This document shows, one piece after another, positions 36,717 through 47,794 of a stretch of DNA of 64,000 nt; positions within the stretch are counted from its first letter, which is position 1, and each line of letters opens with the position of its first letter. The notes beneath the pieces were generated by a model, which was given only the letters and a program-made list of their open reading frames with translations, did not search any database and was not told the DNA's origin. A program made the translations under genes and the position numbers. Origin of the DNA: Tetrahymena thermophila SB210 (taxonomy: Eukaryota > Ciliophora > Oligohymenophorea > Hymenostomatida > Tetrahymenidae); assembly GCF_000189635.1 (NCBI RefSeq), contig NW_002476226.1, positions 372,001-436,000 of the forward strand, given 5' to 3'.

Positions 36717-37583
36717 TAATTTCAATATGAATTTAAGTATTTATTTATAAGTATTCTTTAGTAAAAAACGCAATTAGTAAATTAAAAAATAACAATAAAA
36801 TTAGTATTTAATTTCAATTTATATATTTTACAGAATAAATAATAAAAATTTTTAATTTCACTTTTAATTCAAGGTTTATACTTTTTTTTCATAGCATTAT
36901 CTATCTATCTTTAAATAATTTTTCTATTTAATTTTAATTATTTTGCATTAAAGATGATTTAACATTTTTTAATAGATTTAATGACATATTTACAATCATT
37001 AAATTTTATAAGAACCATATTTTAGAGTAAATATAAATTTTATATGATAAATTATTCAAAATGTTTTAATTTGACATAAGAGAATATCAAAAAATATTTT
37101 TCTATCTTAACTTTTCACTTTTAACAGTGATTGCATCTTTAAGATTCTTCACTGTTTCTTATAAATACTTTGCATTGAAGGCAAACAAATAAATAAATTA
37201 ATTGACTATTTACTAAAAAAAATAGTTATTATTATGATTTTAATAATTAATTATTTTATTGTAATTTATGAATAAACAAATGAGGATATTTTTAAAAATA
37301 AACGACTCTATTTTAGTTAAATAAAATTTTTATTGAAATTAAATTCATTTCAGTGCAAATTTAATTGAGTATATCTGCTGGTAATAATTGTAAAATTTAG
37401 CTTTAAAAAATATCTATATTCCCTAATATATAGATAGTTTAGTTACCAAATATATTTTAGACGCGTATTAAATATATAATAACTTTTGATGATCATAAAT
37501 CAAAAAAAAATTTACTAATAATTAATTAATTAATTATTTATCATATATTTGTTAATAAAATAAAAAAGATATTTTTTCAACCC
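36717..37583. other. AT-rich intergenic region
   Basis: No coding frame seen. Lies between two genes on the plus strand and should carry the PRP17 promoter. Confidence 0.6.
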
Positions 37584-39699
37584 ATGATTGTCGATTATAG
37601 TGATAGCGATCCAGAACCAGAATTTTAAAAGAAAAGAGTAGAAGAAAGCGCAAATAGCAAAAGTTTTGCTATTGCAGTAAATGTTAAACCTGATGTAAAT
37701 ACTTCAAAGTTGGAGTAAGAAAGGGAAGAGAATAGATTAAGGTAGTTAAATTAGATTTACAATAGCGGAAATAGTGAATAAAATAAAAAAAACAATCATT
37801 TAACTGGCAAAGTAGAGAGCTACAATATGCATAGTTTTAGTTTTGACTAGCAATTTTATAATTTCAAGAATAGAGGCTATGCATATGATCCTTAGTTAGA
37901 TGAAAATAGAATAGTTGTAAATGATGCTAAATTCCCAGAGCTTGCTTAAGTTATTCATTATGGAGGAAATGTCGATCCTAATATGCTTGATACATAGGGA
38001 GCATTTATCTCACAAAGTAATGAAGAAAAATAAAAACAAAAGTAATTAAAAGCCTTGAGAGAAAAAACAGGTGCTGTTACTGATGGTACTTATGCCGGTC
38101 CTTGGGCAAATTATCAAGGAGAAAATATAAAACCAAAAGAATTAACTCAAGAAGAGAAATTAGAACTAGAAAAAAAGAAAATTGAAGAATAGGAAGAAGC
38201 TAAGATTAAAAAAGAAAAGAAAAGAAAGTAAAAACTAAAAGAAAAGGGCTTTGAAATAGATGATGATGAAGATTAAGAAAATGAAGGAAAAAAAGCTAAA
38301 GATAAAGAAGGAAACGAAGAGTAAGAATAAAAATAATTAGAAGGTGAAGGTTAACCTGAAGAAGCTAAAAAATAAAAAGAAAAAGTAAATATATAATTTA
38401 TTTTTTAGGTTATTTAAAGAATATTAAGTATGCAACATACATTCTCTCATATACATACAAATTTATTCATTGTTAATAAAACAATTTATATCTATAAAAT
38501 TAGAGCGAAGTAACAACGTCTATTTTTCACGATGCTGTACCTTACTTTGATTATAAAGGTAGAAGCTACATATAACCTCCTATTGATTTAAAACCTAGAG
38601 AGCATGTATGCTACATACCTAAAAAGTAAGTTCACTGCTGGTCAGGTCATGAAAAGGGAGTTTAAGCTATTAGATTTTTCCCTAAATTTGGTCATTATTT
38701 GTTATCAGCATCTCTTGATACCACAGTAATTAATTATTTATTAGCAAAAGCATTTTATTTCGATTATTAAAACTTATATTTTTTCTATAGGTAAAATTAT
38801 GGGATGTAATGGGTAATAAGAAATGTGTAAGAACATATATGGGACATAAATAAGCTGTTAGAGATATTGAGTTTACTAATGATGGAAGACATTTCCTCTC
38901 TTGTTCTTATGATAAAAATGTATTATATTGGGATACTGAGACTGGTAAAATTGTAAGAACTTTCAATATTAAGAAGTACCCATACCAGGCAAGATTTAAC
39001 CCAGACGAGGGTAAATAAAGCTCATTTATTCTTGCTTCTTCCAATAAAAAAGTGTTACAATACGATGTTAGATCTGGAGCAAGAACATAAGTTTATGATG
39101 AGCATTTAGGTGCAGTTAACACAGTTACTTTTGTTGACTATGGTAGAAAATTTGTTTCTACTTCTGATGATAAAAAAATATTCTTGTGGGGCTTTGGTAT
39201 AGGTGTCGTCGAAAAGCATATTGCAGAACCAGATATGACAGCTGTTGCAAACACAAACATTCATCCTACAGAAAAGTTCTTTGCAGGCCAATGCTCAGAT
39301 AATAAAGTAATTTTAATTTATTTATCTTTTAGTTTATCTGAATGAACAATTTACTAAATTGACTATAATTATAGCAAGGTTCTAATTTTAAATGTTTTTA
39401 TCAAATAGATTTAAATTTATGATACTAAAGGAGGTAACTTTAGACTTAACAAGAAAAAATTATTTAAAGAACACGTTTCTTCTGGTTATGCAATTGGTTT
39501 AGATTTCTCTCCAGATGGGTAATTCCTATGTTCTGGAGATGCTGAAGGTAGGGCATATTTCTGGGATTGGAAAAGTGGAAAGAATTATAAAGTAATATAG
39601 GCTCATGACTAAGTCTGTATTGATATAAGATGGCATCCTATAGAAACATCTAAAGTAGCTACATGTGGATGGGATGGTCTCATTAAATATTGGGATTGA
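37584..39699 (+). CDS. CDC40: PRP17/CDC40 pre-mRNA splicing factor (WD40)
   Basis: Second-step splicing factor. Four exons: 37584-38384, 38504-38725, 38791-39306, 39409-39699 (1,830 nt, 609 residues; human CDC40 has 579). The N-terminus (MIVDYSDSDPE) and the region GTYAGPWANYQGE are characteristic of PRP17, followed by a Lys/Glu-rich stretch. The next exon reads SIFHDAVPYFDYKGRSYI and PPIDLKPREHVCYIPKK, a family signature preceding the beta-propeller. Seven WD-type repeats then follow, with blades such as HEKGVQAIRF, LDTTVKLWDV, GHKQAVRDIEF, SYDKNVLYWD, and the end CGWDGLIKYWD just before TGA. All introns are phase 0. Confidence 0.95.
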
Positions 39700-40756
39700 A
39701 GCAGCATATATAGTGATGATAATAAATAATAAACATGATAAAAATAGGAACATAATGAATGATATAATTAAAAGTTTATAAATAAAATAAAAAAATTAAT
39801 AAATGAATATTTTTGTTTCTACTAAATTACTAATTAAGCTAGATATAATAAGTATCATATTTGATCTGAAATAGGTTTATATCTAAATAATAAAAACTAT
39901 AATATAGTTAGCCATATTTATTACTCAATAAGCTACTTATTTATTCGTTCATTGATTTGCTGGTTTTAATAGCTATAATTTATTTTATTTATTTCGTTGA
40001 CAATCATTTTAATTAATTTATTTTTTAGCTTGAAATCTGTGTTTATTAATATAAAAATAAAAAGCCCAAAATTTCAAATAATATATTAAATATTTTTGGT
40101 TAATTAGAAAATTGAATTTGCAATAATTGATTTTTTTTGAATTTCTAATATATTTAAGTTGTTAGTTATATGTAAATGGTGAGAGATAAAGCGATTTTAT
40201 TTAAGAGAGGTAGGAATCTATTTTCTATAGGCTTTTTTTTTAGAAACTAATTGGCCAATTAGATAGCTTAACGAAAAAATGTTTCATAAACTTAAACTTA
40301 ATTAGATTAATTAACTCAGGAAATATCATAAATTTATATAAAACTTTTAAACTTAAGAAGAGTTGAATTGTTAATGATAGGTTATCTTAATAGCGTGAAG
40401 TAAAACTAACGAAATGAAAACTTATTCAGTAAAATGTTGAAATTATATTATAAGATGGACAGACAGATTAATTAAAGAAATGATAGATAGATAGATATTC
40501 TACGAAATTTCACTAAGAAATATTAGGGTTAATATCAGTTAGTTAGAAAGACCATTAACCTTAACACAATACACTTAATACTAACTTTTTGTTTAACATT
40601 TAGATAGAGTATTTAATAATGCTAGAAAAATCCAAGGAGTGATTCAAAATAATATTTTATTTAGGCTGGCTAGGTGTTGCAAAATAAATATTTTAGTTAA
40701 GTAGATTGATTAGTTTCTTGTTAATCATTTTTTATTAGATTCATATAATTTTCCAA
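39700..40756. other. Convergent intergenic region
   Basis: Lies between the 3' ends of PRP17 (plus) and the Acinus-like gene (minus). AT-rich with a short GATA run near 40479-40495. No gene or RNA recognised. Confidence 0.55.
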
Positions 40757-41899
40757 TCATATCTTATCTCTTTTAAACCTTTATTTATAAAAATAATTTT
40801 AACAATATTACTTACTACTTTATATTTCTTTCATCAAAAGACTTCTAATTAAAATTTTTTCTAGTTAGCTAGGTAACTAAATATCCTTATGTTATGTTAT
40901 GAATACATATAATTCAATCAAATTATTTACTGTTTCTTTAGATTAGACTGTATAATATACTGAAGGCTAGTAATTTGTTTTTAAGAAATTAGAACTGATT
41001 CTTTGATATTAAAATCTGTCTTTTTATTCATAACGATCATCTTAATATTTGTTAGGGCTTCTTTTTCTATACTTATCATCGTATCTTTCATCTCTTTCTC
41101 TATCTTTCTCGCTTCTGTCTCTTTCTCTATCTCTTTTATCTCTTTAATCTCTTTCGCGATCTTTATTATCTCTACTACGCTCTCTAGAATCCCTATCACT
41201 ACTATATTTTTTTTTATCTTTCCTATCATAGTCCTCTCTTCTACCTTTTTTATTACAAATTAATGTTTTTATAAAGTTCACTTTCTAATTTTTTGCTCAT
41301 TCATTTTTAAATATTATTATTCGATTTAATAAAGATTAACTTTTTGATTGAAAAAAATATATTACTACTCTTATCCTTAAAAGCCTCTTGTTCTGGTCTT
41401 GTTATATTCTAAGAGACTTAAATCTTAGTTATAATTTCTGAAACCTCTATATTTTATAAGAGTTTTACTTTCAATTTTTCTCCTCCTTAATCAGGCCAGT
41501 AAATTTTAGATAGCTTTGAAAAAGCCTAGATGGCATCTTCTTATTGACAATACTTTTTAATTTTTAAATTGTTTTATTTAAATATTTTCTACACATTTAT
41601 TTTTATCTAAGCATTTGTAAGCAGGTTTATAAAAATTTAATTCTAAAAATATTTACAGTAACAACACAGGTCCTACTACGTTTGTTAATCCAAAACTTTG
41701 TAGTCATGCCATACTATTTTACTTATCTTTCAAAGTCTTTGTATGTTTCGGGATCAGCGATATTTTCTATTTGTAAACTGCATTGATCTTCTGTATTTTT
41801 AAATTTACGATCTCTTGAGCTATCGTGGCTGCTATTTTCGCGATTGTTATGGTGTGAACTACTGTGGCTATGATGATCACTTTATCTTCTTCCACTCAT
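40757..41899 (-). CDS. Acinus-like RRM protein with Arg/Asp-rich tail
   Basis: Minus-strand exons 41657-41899, 41366-41552 and 40757-41244 (918 nt, 305 residues). A His/Ser-rich N-terminus precedes an RRM whose sequence follows the Acinus RRM: CSLQIENIADPETYKDFERQ, then FWINKRSRTCVVTY, EDAIQAFSKL and IYWPDQGGEKLKV. Acinus has the same F-W-I-D-K, C-x-V-T-Y and W-P elements. Acinus joins RNPS1 and SAP18 in the ASAP complex that binds the exon junction complex and affects splicing. Exon 3 is a dense RD/RE/DRER low-complexity tail (about 41020-41240), a variant of an RS domain. The far C-terminus is long and less certain; the true TGA could be elsewhere. Most similar to Acinus, but another atypical RRM family is possible. 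Confidence 0.66.
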
Positions 41900-42503
41900 T
41901 AAAGTAAATATGCCTAAATATAGTTTTTTATGAATCAGATTTCACTATGAATGAATAAATAATTTATTCTAATTATTTTCTTGGCTTATAAGTTTAATTA
42001 TTTTCTGAAAATCTTTAGTATAGTTCTTAGACAATATTACATATATATATTTTTTTTGAATAAGATTAGATATTTAGAAATTTAAATATAGCTATCAAAA
42101 ATAATAAGTAAATAAATAAATTTTGTATTGCTTTTAGAATATATCAAATATATCAAAAACTATTTTATAATATCTTATCAATCTAATTAATTAATTAATT
42201 TTATTTTTTTTTTTGTTGTTAATAGAACATAATTTTTTTATTTTTAAAATAGAAATAGACATGTTTATTATTAATAAAGTTATTGTACTCATCCTAATCA
42301 TTTTTGATATAGGAGCTTTAAATATGTATGTTTGAATTTGATTTTTTATCAAAAATCATAGGTTTGTCATCTTTCTATTTGAAAAGTCTTCTATCATATA
42401 TCTTCAAATGATATTTGATAAAATATGCAATTAAAAAAATCACTTTTTATCTTAAAAAATAAAAATAGTAATACTTCTTAAATAATTAAATTAATTATAC
42501 TGA
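41900..42503. other. Divergent AT-rich intergenic region
   Basis: Holds the 5' flanks of the Acinus-like gene (minus) and the small UBA-like gene (plus). Only A/T runs are visible. Confidence 0.6.
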
Positions 42504-43230
42504 ATGAATCAAAAAAATTTTAGAATTCAAGGATTTTTATAGAATAAGCTTATTTCAGAGACATCTTTAGATCAATTAAGATAGTTTTAAGTCTAAGATT
42601 AAAGTAATTTCTATTAGAAGTCTGTTCTTTTATAGTAGAAAGAGTAATCTAGAGATAATATTCTCAATAAAGTAAAAGTTATCTACAATCGCCCAAAGTT
42701 TGAAATTGATTATAATTTATGTCTTTTAAGCTATTAAGTGAATAAATTTCCTGATACTGACCTTACTATTGAACAATAAATAGCTAAAAAATAGGAATAA
42801 AGGAAAAAGACTTATGATGAAAAAATTATTTTAGCTTAAACGCTTTAGAATTTACCAAGTAATAACAACTAATAAATTTTTGATACTTTAGTAATCATAT
42901 TTTTTAACATAAAAAGGTGAGAATGTGGAATTTTAAAATTAGAAAGATTAAGCTAATTAGCCTTATTTGCTTAAAATTAAGTCTAATCCAAATGAAAATA
43001 ACTTACCAAATTTGTATTCGAACTTTAAAGAGGAAAGATAAAATATACCACTTTCATCGTCTTATTTTAATAATTTTAATAACTAAAGTGTTAATGATAT
43101 AGTTAAATTTTCAAAAGAAACTGGTTGCGATTATCCTACCTCAAAAAAATATATTGATGAAAATGGTAATTATGAATAGGCAATTAAAAAATATTAAGAT
43201 TATATCTAGCAATAATTTCAACAAATATGA
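42504..43230 (+). CDS. Small unknown protein with UBA-like C-terminus, 222 residues
   Basis: Two exons, 42504-42858 and 42917-43230, joined across a 58-nt GT-AG intron (669 nt total). The N-terminal half is polar and Gln-rich, containing NKVKVIYNRPKFEIDYNL and a Lys/Glu helix (EQQIAKKQEQRKK). The C-terminus SVNDIVKFSKETGCDYPTSK followed by KYIDENGNYEQAIKKY has the three-helix pattern of a UBA/CUE-like or nascent-chain-type domain, in which a short helix with G-x-x-Y is followed by D-x-N-x-x-x-A-I. That would suggest binding to ubiquitin or a partner protein. No family can be named. Confidence 0.65.
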
Positions 43231-43402
43231 AATAAATTATTTAAATATTTTGTCTTGTACTAGCTAATTAAAAAATAAATAAACCTTTTTAGTGATAACT
43301 TATTTATTTAAATTTATACAAACATGTAAAATATGTGAAGAGTTTACAAATTAAAATATTTTAAATCTCTGCATAAATTTGAATTAAATAACTAAGAATT
43401 AA

Positions 43403-46168
43403 TCAATAAACTTAATTAATTATCATATTTTCCATTTTTTAAAAATACTTCTTAAATTTTAGAGAATTAGGTTTAAATGTGTATTTAAATCCTAGAAGAT
43501 TTCTATTTGGAGTACAGTGATTAAAAAAGAATTTTTAATTGCAAGTCTATCTATTTATCATCGCAGATACTTATGCTTCTTTCAATTTTTTTTACAATCT
43601 TTTATCATCATATATGTCCATTTTAACTTTTTGCACTTTTTCTTCTATAGTTAATTTCAACAAAGACTTGTCAACTATTTTTTAAGAGTGAGGATCCTTA
43701 TATTGTATATTTTTTAATACCTTAATTGATATAAAATATATTTGTTTGTTTGTTTTACTACCAAAAAAATAAATAAATTTACAATTGGTTGAAATGAATT
43801 CTTTTGGTCAAGAATCTTTTAAATAATTTAGTATTCTTTCACATTTTCCATACCCTCTGGTATTACTTTTTACTTTAATTTATCATCAGGATTAATTTCT
43901 ATTGAAAGTTTAAAAAGTATAAACAAATTTAGCATTTTTAAAAATATATTTACAGCTAGGGTCATGATTTGCTGAATTTATTTCTTTATCTTCTTTAAGT
44001 ATTACTATTTGATGGTGTGCAGATAACTTAGTTGAAAATCTCAATTAATCTAAATAATTTACAAAAAAAATTTGATTTAAATAAAATATTTTAAATATAA
44101 ATTTACCTTATTAATCAGTTAATAACCCTAATTTAGCAAGGACCATTTGGTTTAAATTTGGTATAAAATTTTAATTTTTAGAAAATAATTAGGAAACCGT
44201 GTAAATGCTTTGTTGCATATTTTCTGATTTAGGATTCTCTAATTGATGGGATATAGACCTTTCATGAAAATACTTGGCCTTTTATATATCACCTTTCATA
44301 AAGTAAATAAAGCCTAATTTGTCATATAAATCTATTTCAGTATCTTAATCGTTCAGATACCAACAGTAATGAATAGCTCTTCTATACAACTAAAGTGCTT
44401 AATTGTAATCTTGTTCGTCTTAAAAAAGTTATCCTAATAGTATCAAAGATCTCATTTTTATCTATGGGCTTCCCACAATTTCACTTAAATTTTTCTAAAT
44501 AAGGAATGAAATTACATTATTAAAATTTAATTATGATTACAAGTTGAATGAAAGAATATAATGCATTGTCTAAATCATGATTAAAGTAATTAAGCTATCC
44601 TAAATAGGCTATCGTATCAACAAAATTCTCCAAATTCTTCTCTTATGATGCTTAAACTAAAAACTCTTTCATTACTTTAAAAAGAATGAATTTAAAAATA
44701 TATTTTTATTAGTAGTTATTTTTACTATTGATTGCCTCTACAAAGTTTCTTTTTTGGATAAATTACTATAACTGTATTTCTTTTTGCTTAAGAATTTGCA
44801 ATTTTTTAAGTTTCTCTTCTTGAATAGTTAGTAATGGATTTAGTTTCTTGAATTTTTAGATAAAGTCATTTGCTTGATCTGTGATAGACTTTCCATTTTC
44901 TTAATCTTAGTTTTAATAAAGATAAATATAACTCAAATAATATTCAAAAATATACTATTGAACGAGGTATTATTTTCTTTGGGTGATAATTCATTGTTCA
45001 TAGATAAAACAAAGTCATGTTCTATTAAACTATTTTCATTATCTAGTTACTTATTTACTTATTTTATTGGCTTTAATCCCTTAAATATTTTTTAAAAGCT
45101 ATTGTTATTAGAATGCTCTTTTAAAGGAAATAAAAAGGAAGGATCTTCTATTTATCTCTATATACGAGTATTCTTTCTGATTTAACTTGAACTTCTAGAA
45201 TGATTGATGTGTTTATCATTTTCTAATATGCTTGGAATCTCGCTATCGAAAATATTTTAATCTAGTTTTGGAAACCTTTCAAAGTGACTAAAATTGAAAG
45301 ATCTTTTTTGAGATATAGAAGTGCTTTACGACTAAACAGTGTCTTTGAATGAGTGGTTTTTTGCAAAAGATTAGTTTGTTTTGTAATTTTTCAATTCAAT
45401 TAATTTATTACTTTAAGGTGTAATAAAAAAGCTATCATAAGGAGTTGTTATTTAGTTAAATTCATTCACAGGATTTAACTTATTTTAGGATTTAGAATAT
45501 ATTTTCTTCTCTCTTGCTTCCTTAAATTTTTATTTAATTTGATAAGTATCTATCTTTTGATTACTAATTTCAGTTTTCAATTCTGTTTCTTTATCTTCTG
45601 AGTTATCTTACTTTACTTATCTCAAGTTTTAACTTCTATTATTTTGTTATTAAGTTCTGATGAGAATAGAACTTTTTTTTAAAGTTGAATTTTGTTAATT
45701 TACATTAACATTTTAATCTTTAGATTAGTTATTACTACTTATTTAAAATCCGCTATTAATATCTTGTTTTTCTTTTCCCCTTTCTATGATACTCTTAGTT
45801 TCATTAAACATCTTATTTCGAGATGGAAAAAAGAATCTATTTTCATCACTCGATGTTTGAGTTTTTTGTTTAAAACCCTGATAAATTGTCTATATATCTT
45901 CTTTGGTCCTTGCAAGTAGCGCTAAGCTAGAATGACTTGTATGGAATTGCGATAAATAATTAGTTTATTCATTTGTATTTATTTTACTTACTTTGTTATG
46001 TTAAAAGTTTTGATCTTGACTCATAGAAAATTTATCATTTTTTTACATTTCATCTTACTTTTCACTTTTATAAATATGCTCAATTCCTTGATTTTGTTTT
46101 ACGAACATATTTTTAAAAAATGTTGCAGATTTTATTGGATAGTTTTTATCTTTATTATCAGGATTCAT
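43403..46168 (-). CDS. TPR-repeat protein with disordered N-terminus, 831 residues
   Basis: Six exons on the minus strand: 44956-46168, 44541-44905, 44107-44494, 43954-44049, 43783-43898, 43403-43720 (2,496 nt). Introns are 46-62 nt, all GT-AG and frame-preserving. Residues 1-404 are Ser/Asn/Lys-rich and look disordered. Exons 2-3 carry TPR-type helical pairs: NFVDTIAYLGQLNYFNHDLD, MRSLILLGQLFQDEQDYNQA with LQLYRRAIHYCW, and DLYDKLGFIYFMKGDIQKA followed by KYFHERS. The G-x-x-Y/F and A-x-x-x-Y/H positions fit the TPR consensus. C-terminal exons are Lys-rich with KLTIEEKVQKVKMDIYDDK. TPRs bind partner proteins; the partner is unknown. Similar architecture is common among ciliate orphan TPR proteins. 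Confidence 0.78.
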
Positions 46169-47794
46169 ATTAAAAAGCTAATTGTAAGGCACCTGCTTAA
46201 AATTCTAAGAGGTTTTATTGTCTTAGTTTCTCAACATTTATAAATATATATTCTACCAACAATTAATTCTCTTTTTAATTCTACCAAAAAATTTAAAATG
46301 GAATGCTCTTAAAAAAGGTTCTTTTTAGCTAAATATGAGGTTATTGAACTTATCTTGAGATATATGAAACAAATTATAACTATTTTTAACTTATTTTCCA
46401 AAATCTAATAATTAAGATAAGAAAATATCTACTATTTATTTCTACAAATAAACAATATTAAATTATTAATAATTTTTAAATTATTCAAACCAAATAAGAA
46501 AGAATGTTTTAAATGTCAACATATATCTATATGATTTCCTAAAATATATAAATTGATTATATTAATAGTATTTTTTTCATACTTGATTAACAGATAGTAG
46601 AAATAAAATATAAATAAATAATTTTTTTAAAAAATCCCTGTCAAAATAAAATAAATTTTTTACAATTTAAATTATTTTATAAAATAACTAAAATAATATT
46701 TTTTAAAATAAATTAATTTCGCATGATATTTTTTAAAAATGGAAAAATTCATTCAAAGATTAAATCATCAAAAAAGACAGACAAGTTTCAGATAAATTAT
46801 TTTCTAATTTTCAAATATACATCGATTGATGTTTTAATCTATTTTTTTAATTTTAATGCTGGTGTCTGTCTTTTAAAAAAGTAATTTTTTAAATTTACTT
46901 GAAAAACGTGAATTTTATTACATTTAAATATTTAAAAAAAATAATTTCATTGGATACTCAACTTTATTATTAATAAGTACTTGTATTTCATTTTTCATAT
47001 AATGAAATTTCTAATATTTTTATTTATGAATTAAATTGATGCTTACTAAAGAATGTAATTTGATAGATAGATAAATATTATTCTTATTTACTTAAAAATA
47101 TGTAAATAGATTCATTTTAATTTTTTCAAAATTAAAAAAAAAATAATTTCATTTGATACTCAAATAAATTTAAATAAATACTTCTATTTCATTTTTCGTA
47201 TTGAAACTTCTAATATTTTTATTTATAAATTTAATTTTCTTGTTATAGTATTTAATCTGATAAAAATATTATATGACAATTTACTAGAAAAATATGAATT
47301 TGAGTATTTCTCAATAATTAAAAAATGTTAAAAAAAATAATATCATTAAATAACAAACAAATTATCAATTAATTTTATATTTCATTTTATGTATTGCGGC
47401 ATTTTTATATTTTATTTTATGGTTGAAACTAATGTTTGTTGAAAAATGTAATCTTATGGATTTTTTTAATTAGTATTTGCTTGAAATTTTTGTTTTTTAG
47501 TTTGTTTAAATATATGTGTGTTATTTCAACGTATTCTGATTTTTTTTTTTTACAATAGTTTTGCTTGATAATAAATCCAAAAATAAATGTAAAAAATACA
47601 ATGATAAATGAATAAAATTTTGATAAATGTTAGTTTTTAATTATGAATGCACCTTGTAAGTTAAAGAGTTAGAAATATCAAAAAAATTTTACAACAAAAC
47701 AGATTTTTTTTTACACAATAACTTTTTAATCAAATAACTAATAATTTTCTTATAGATATAATATATTCAATTAATACTTTACAAGATAAAGCAA
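46169..47794. other. Divergent AT-rich intergenic region
   Basis: 1.6 kb without a coding frame, between the 5' ends of the TPR gene (minus) and the K+ channel gene (plus). Its right half contains a degenerate ~200-nt triplicate repeat, listed separately. Confidence 0.6.
46935..47480. repeat. Degenerate tandem repeat, three units of about 200 nt
   Basis: The block AATAATTTCATTGGATACTC (46941-46960) recurs with few changes near 47142-47160 and, more diverged, near 47336-47355. Each copy is followed by TATTTCATTTTnnnTAT and then CTAATATTTTTATTTATnAA. Unit spacing is about 195-205 nt. Noncoding. Confidence 0.65.

Noticed and set aside
40981..41263. Overlapping frames on both strands over the RD/RE tract
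   Set aside because: Produced by the repetitive AGAGAT/GATAGA sequence of the Acinus-like tail. Only the minus frame joined to the RRM by splicing is kept.
44874..46243. Plus-strand ORFs of 73-81 codons rich in Ile/Leu/Phe
   Set aside because: Antisense to the TPR gene; hydrophobicity comes from reversed Asn/Lys codons.
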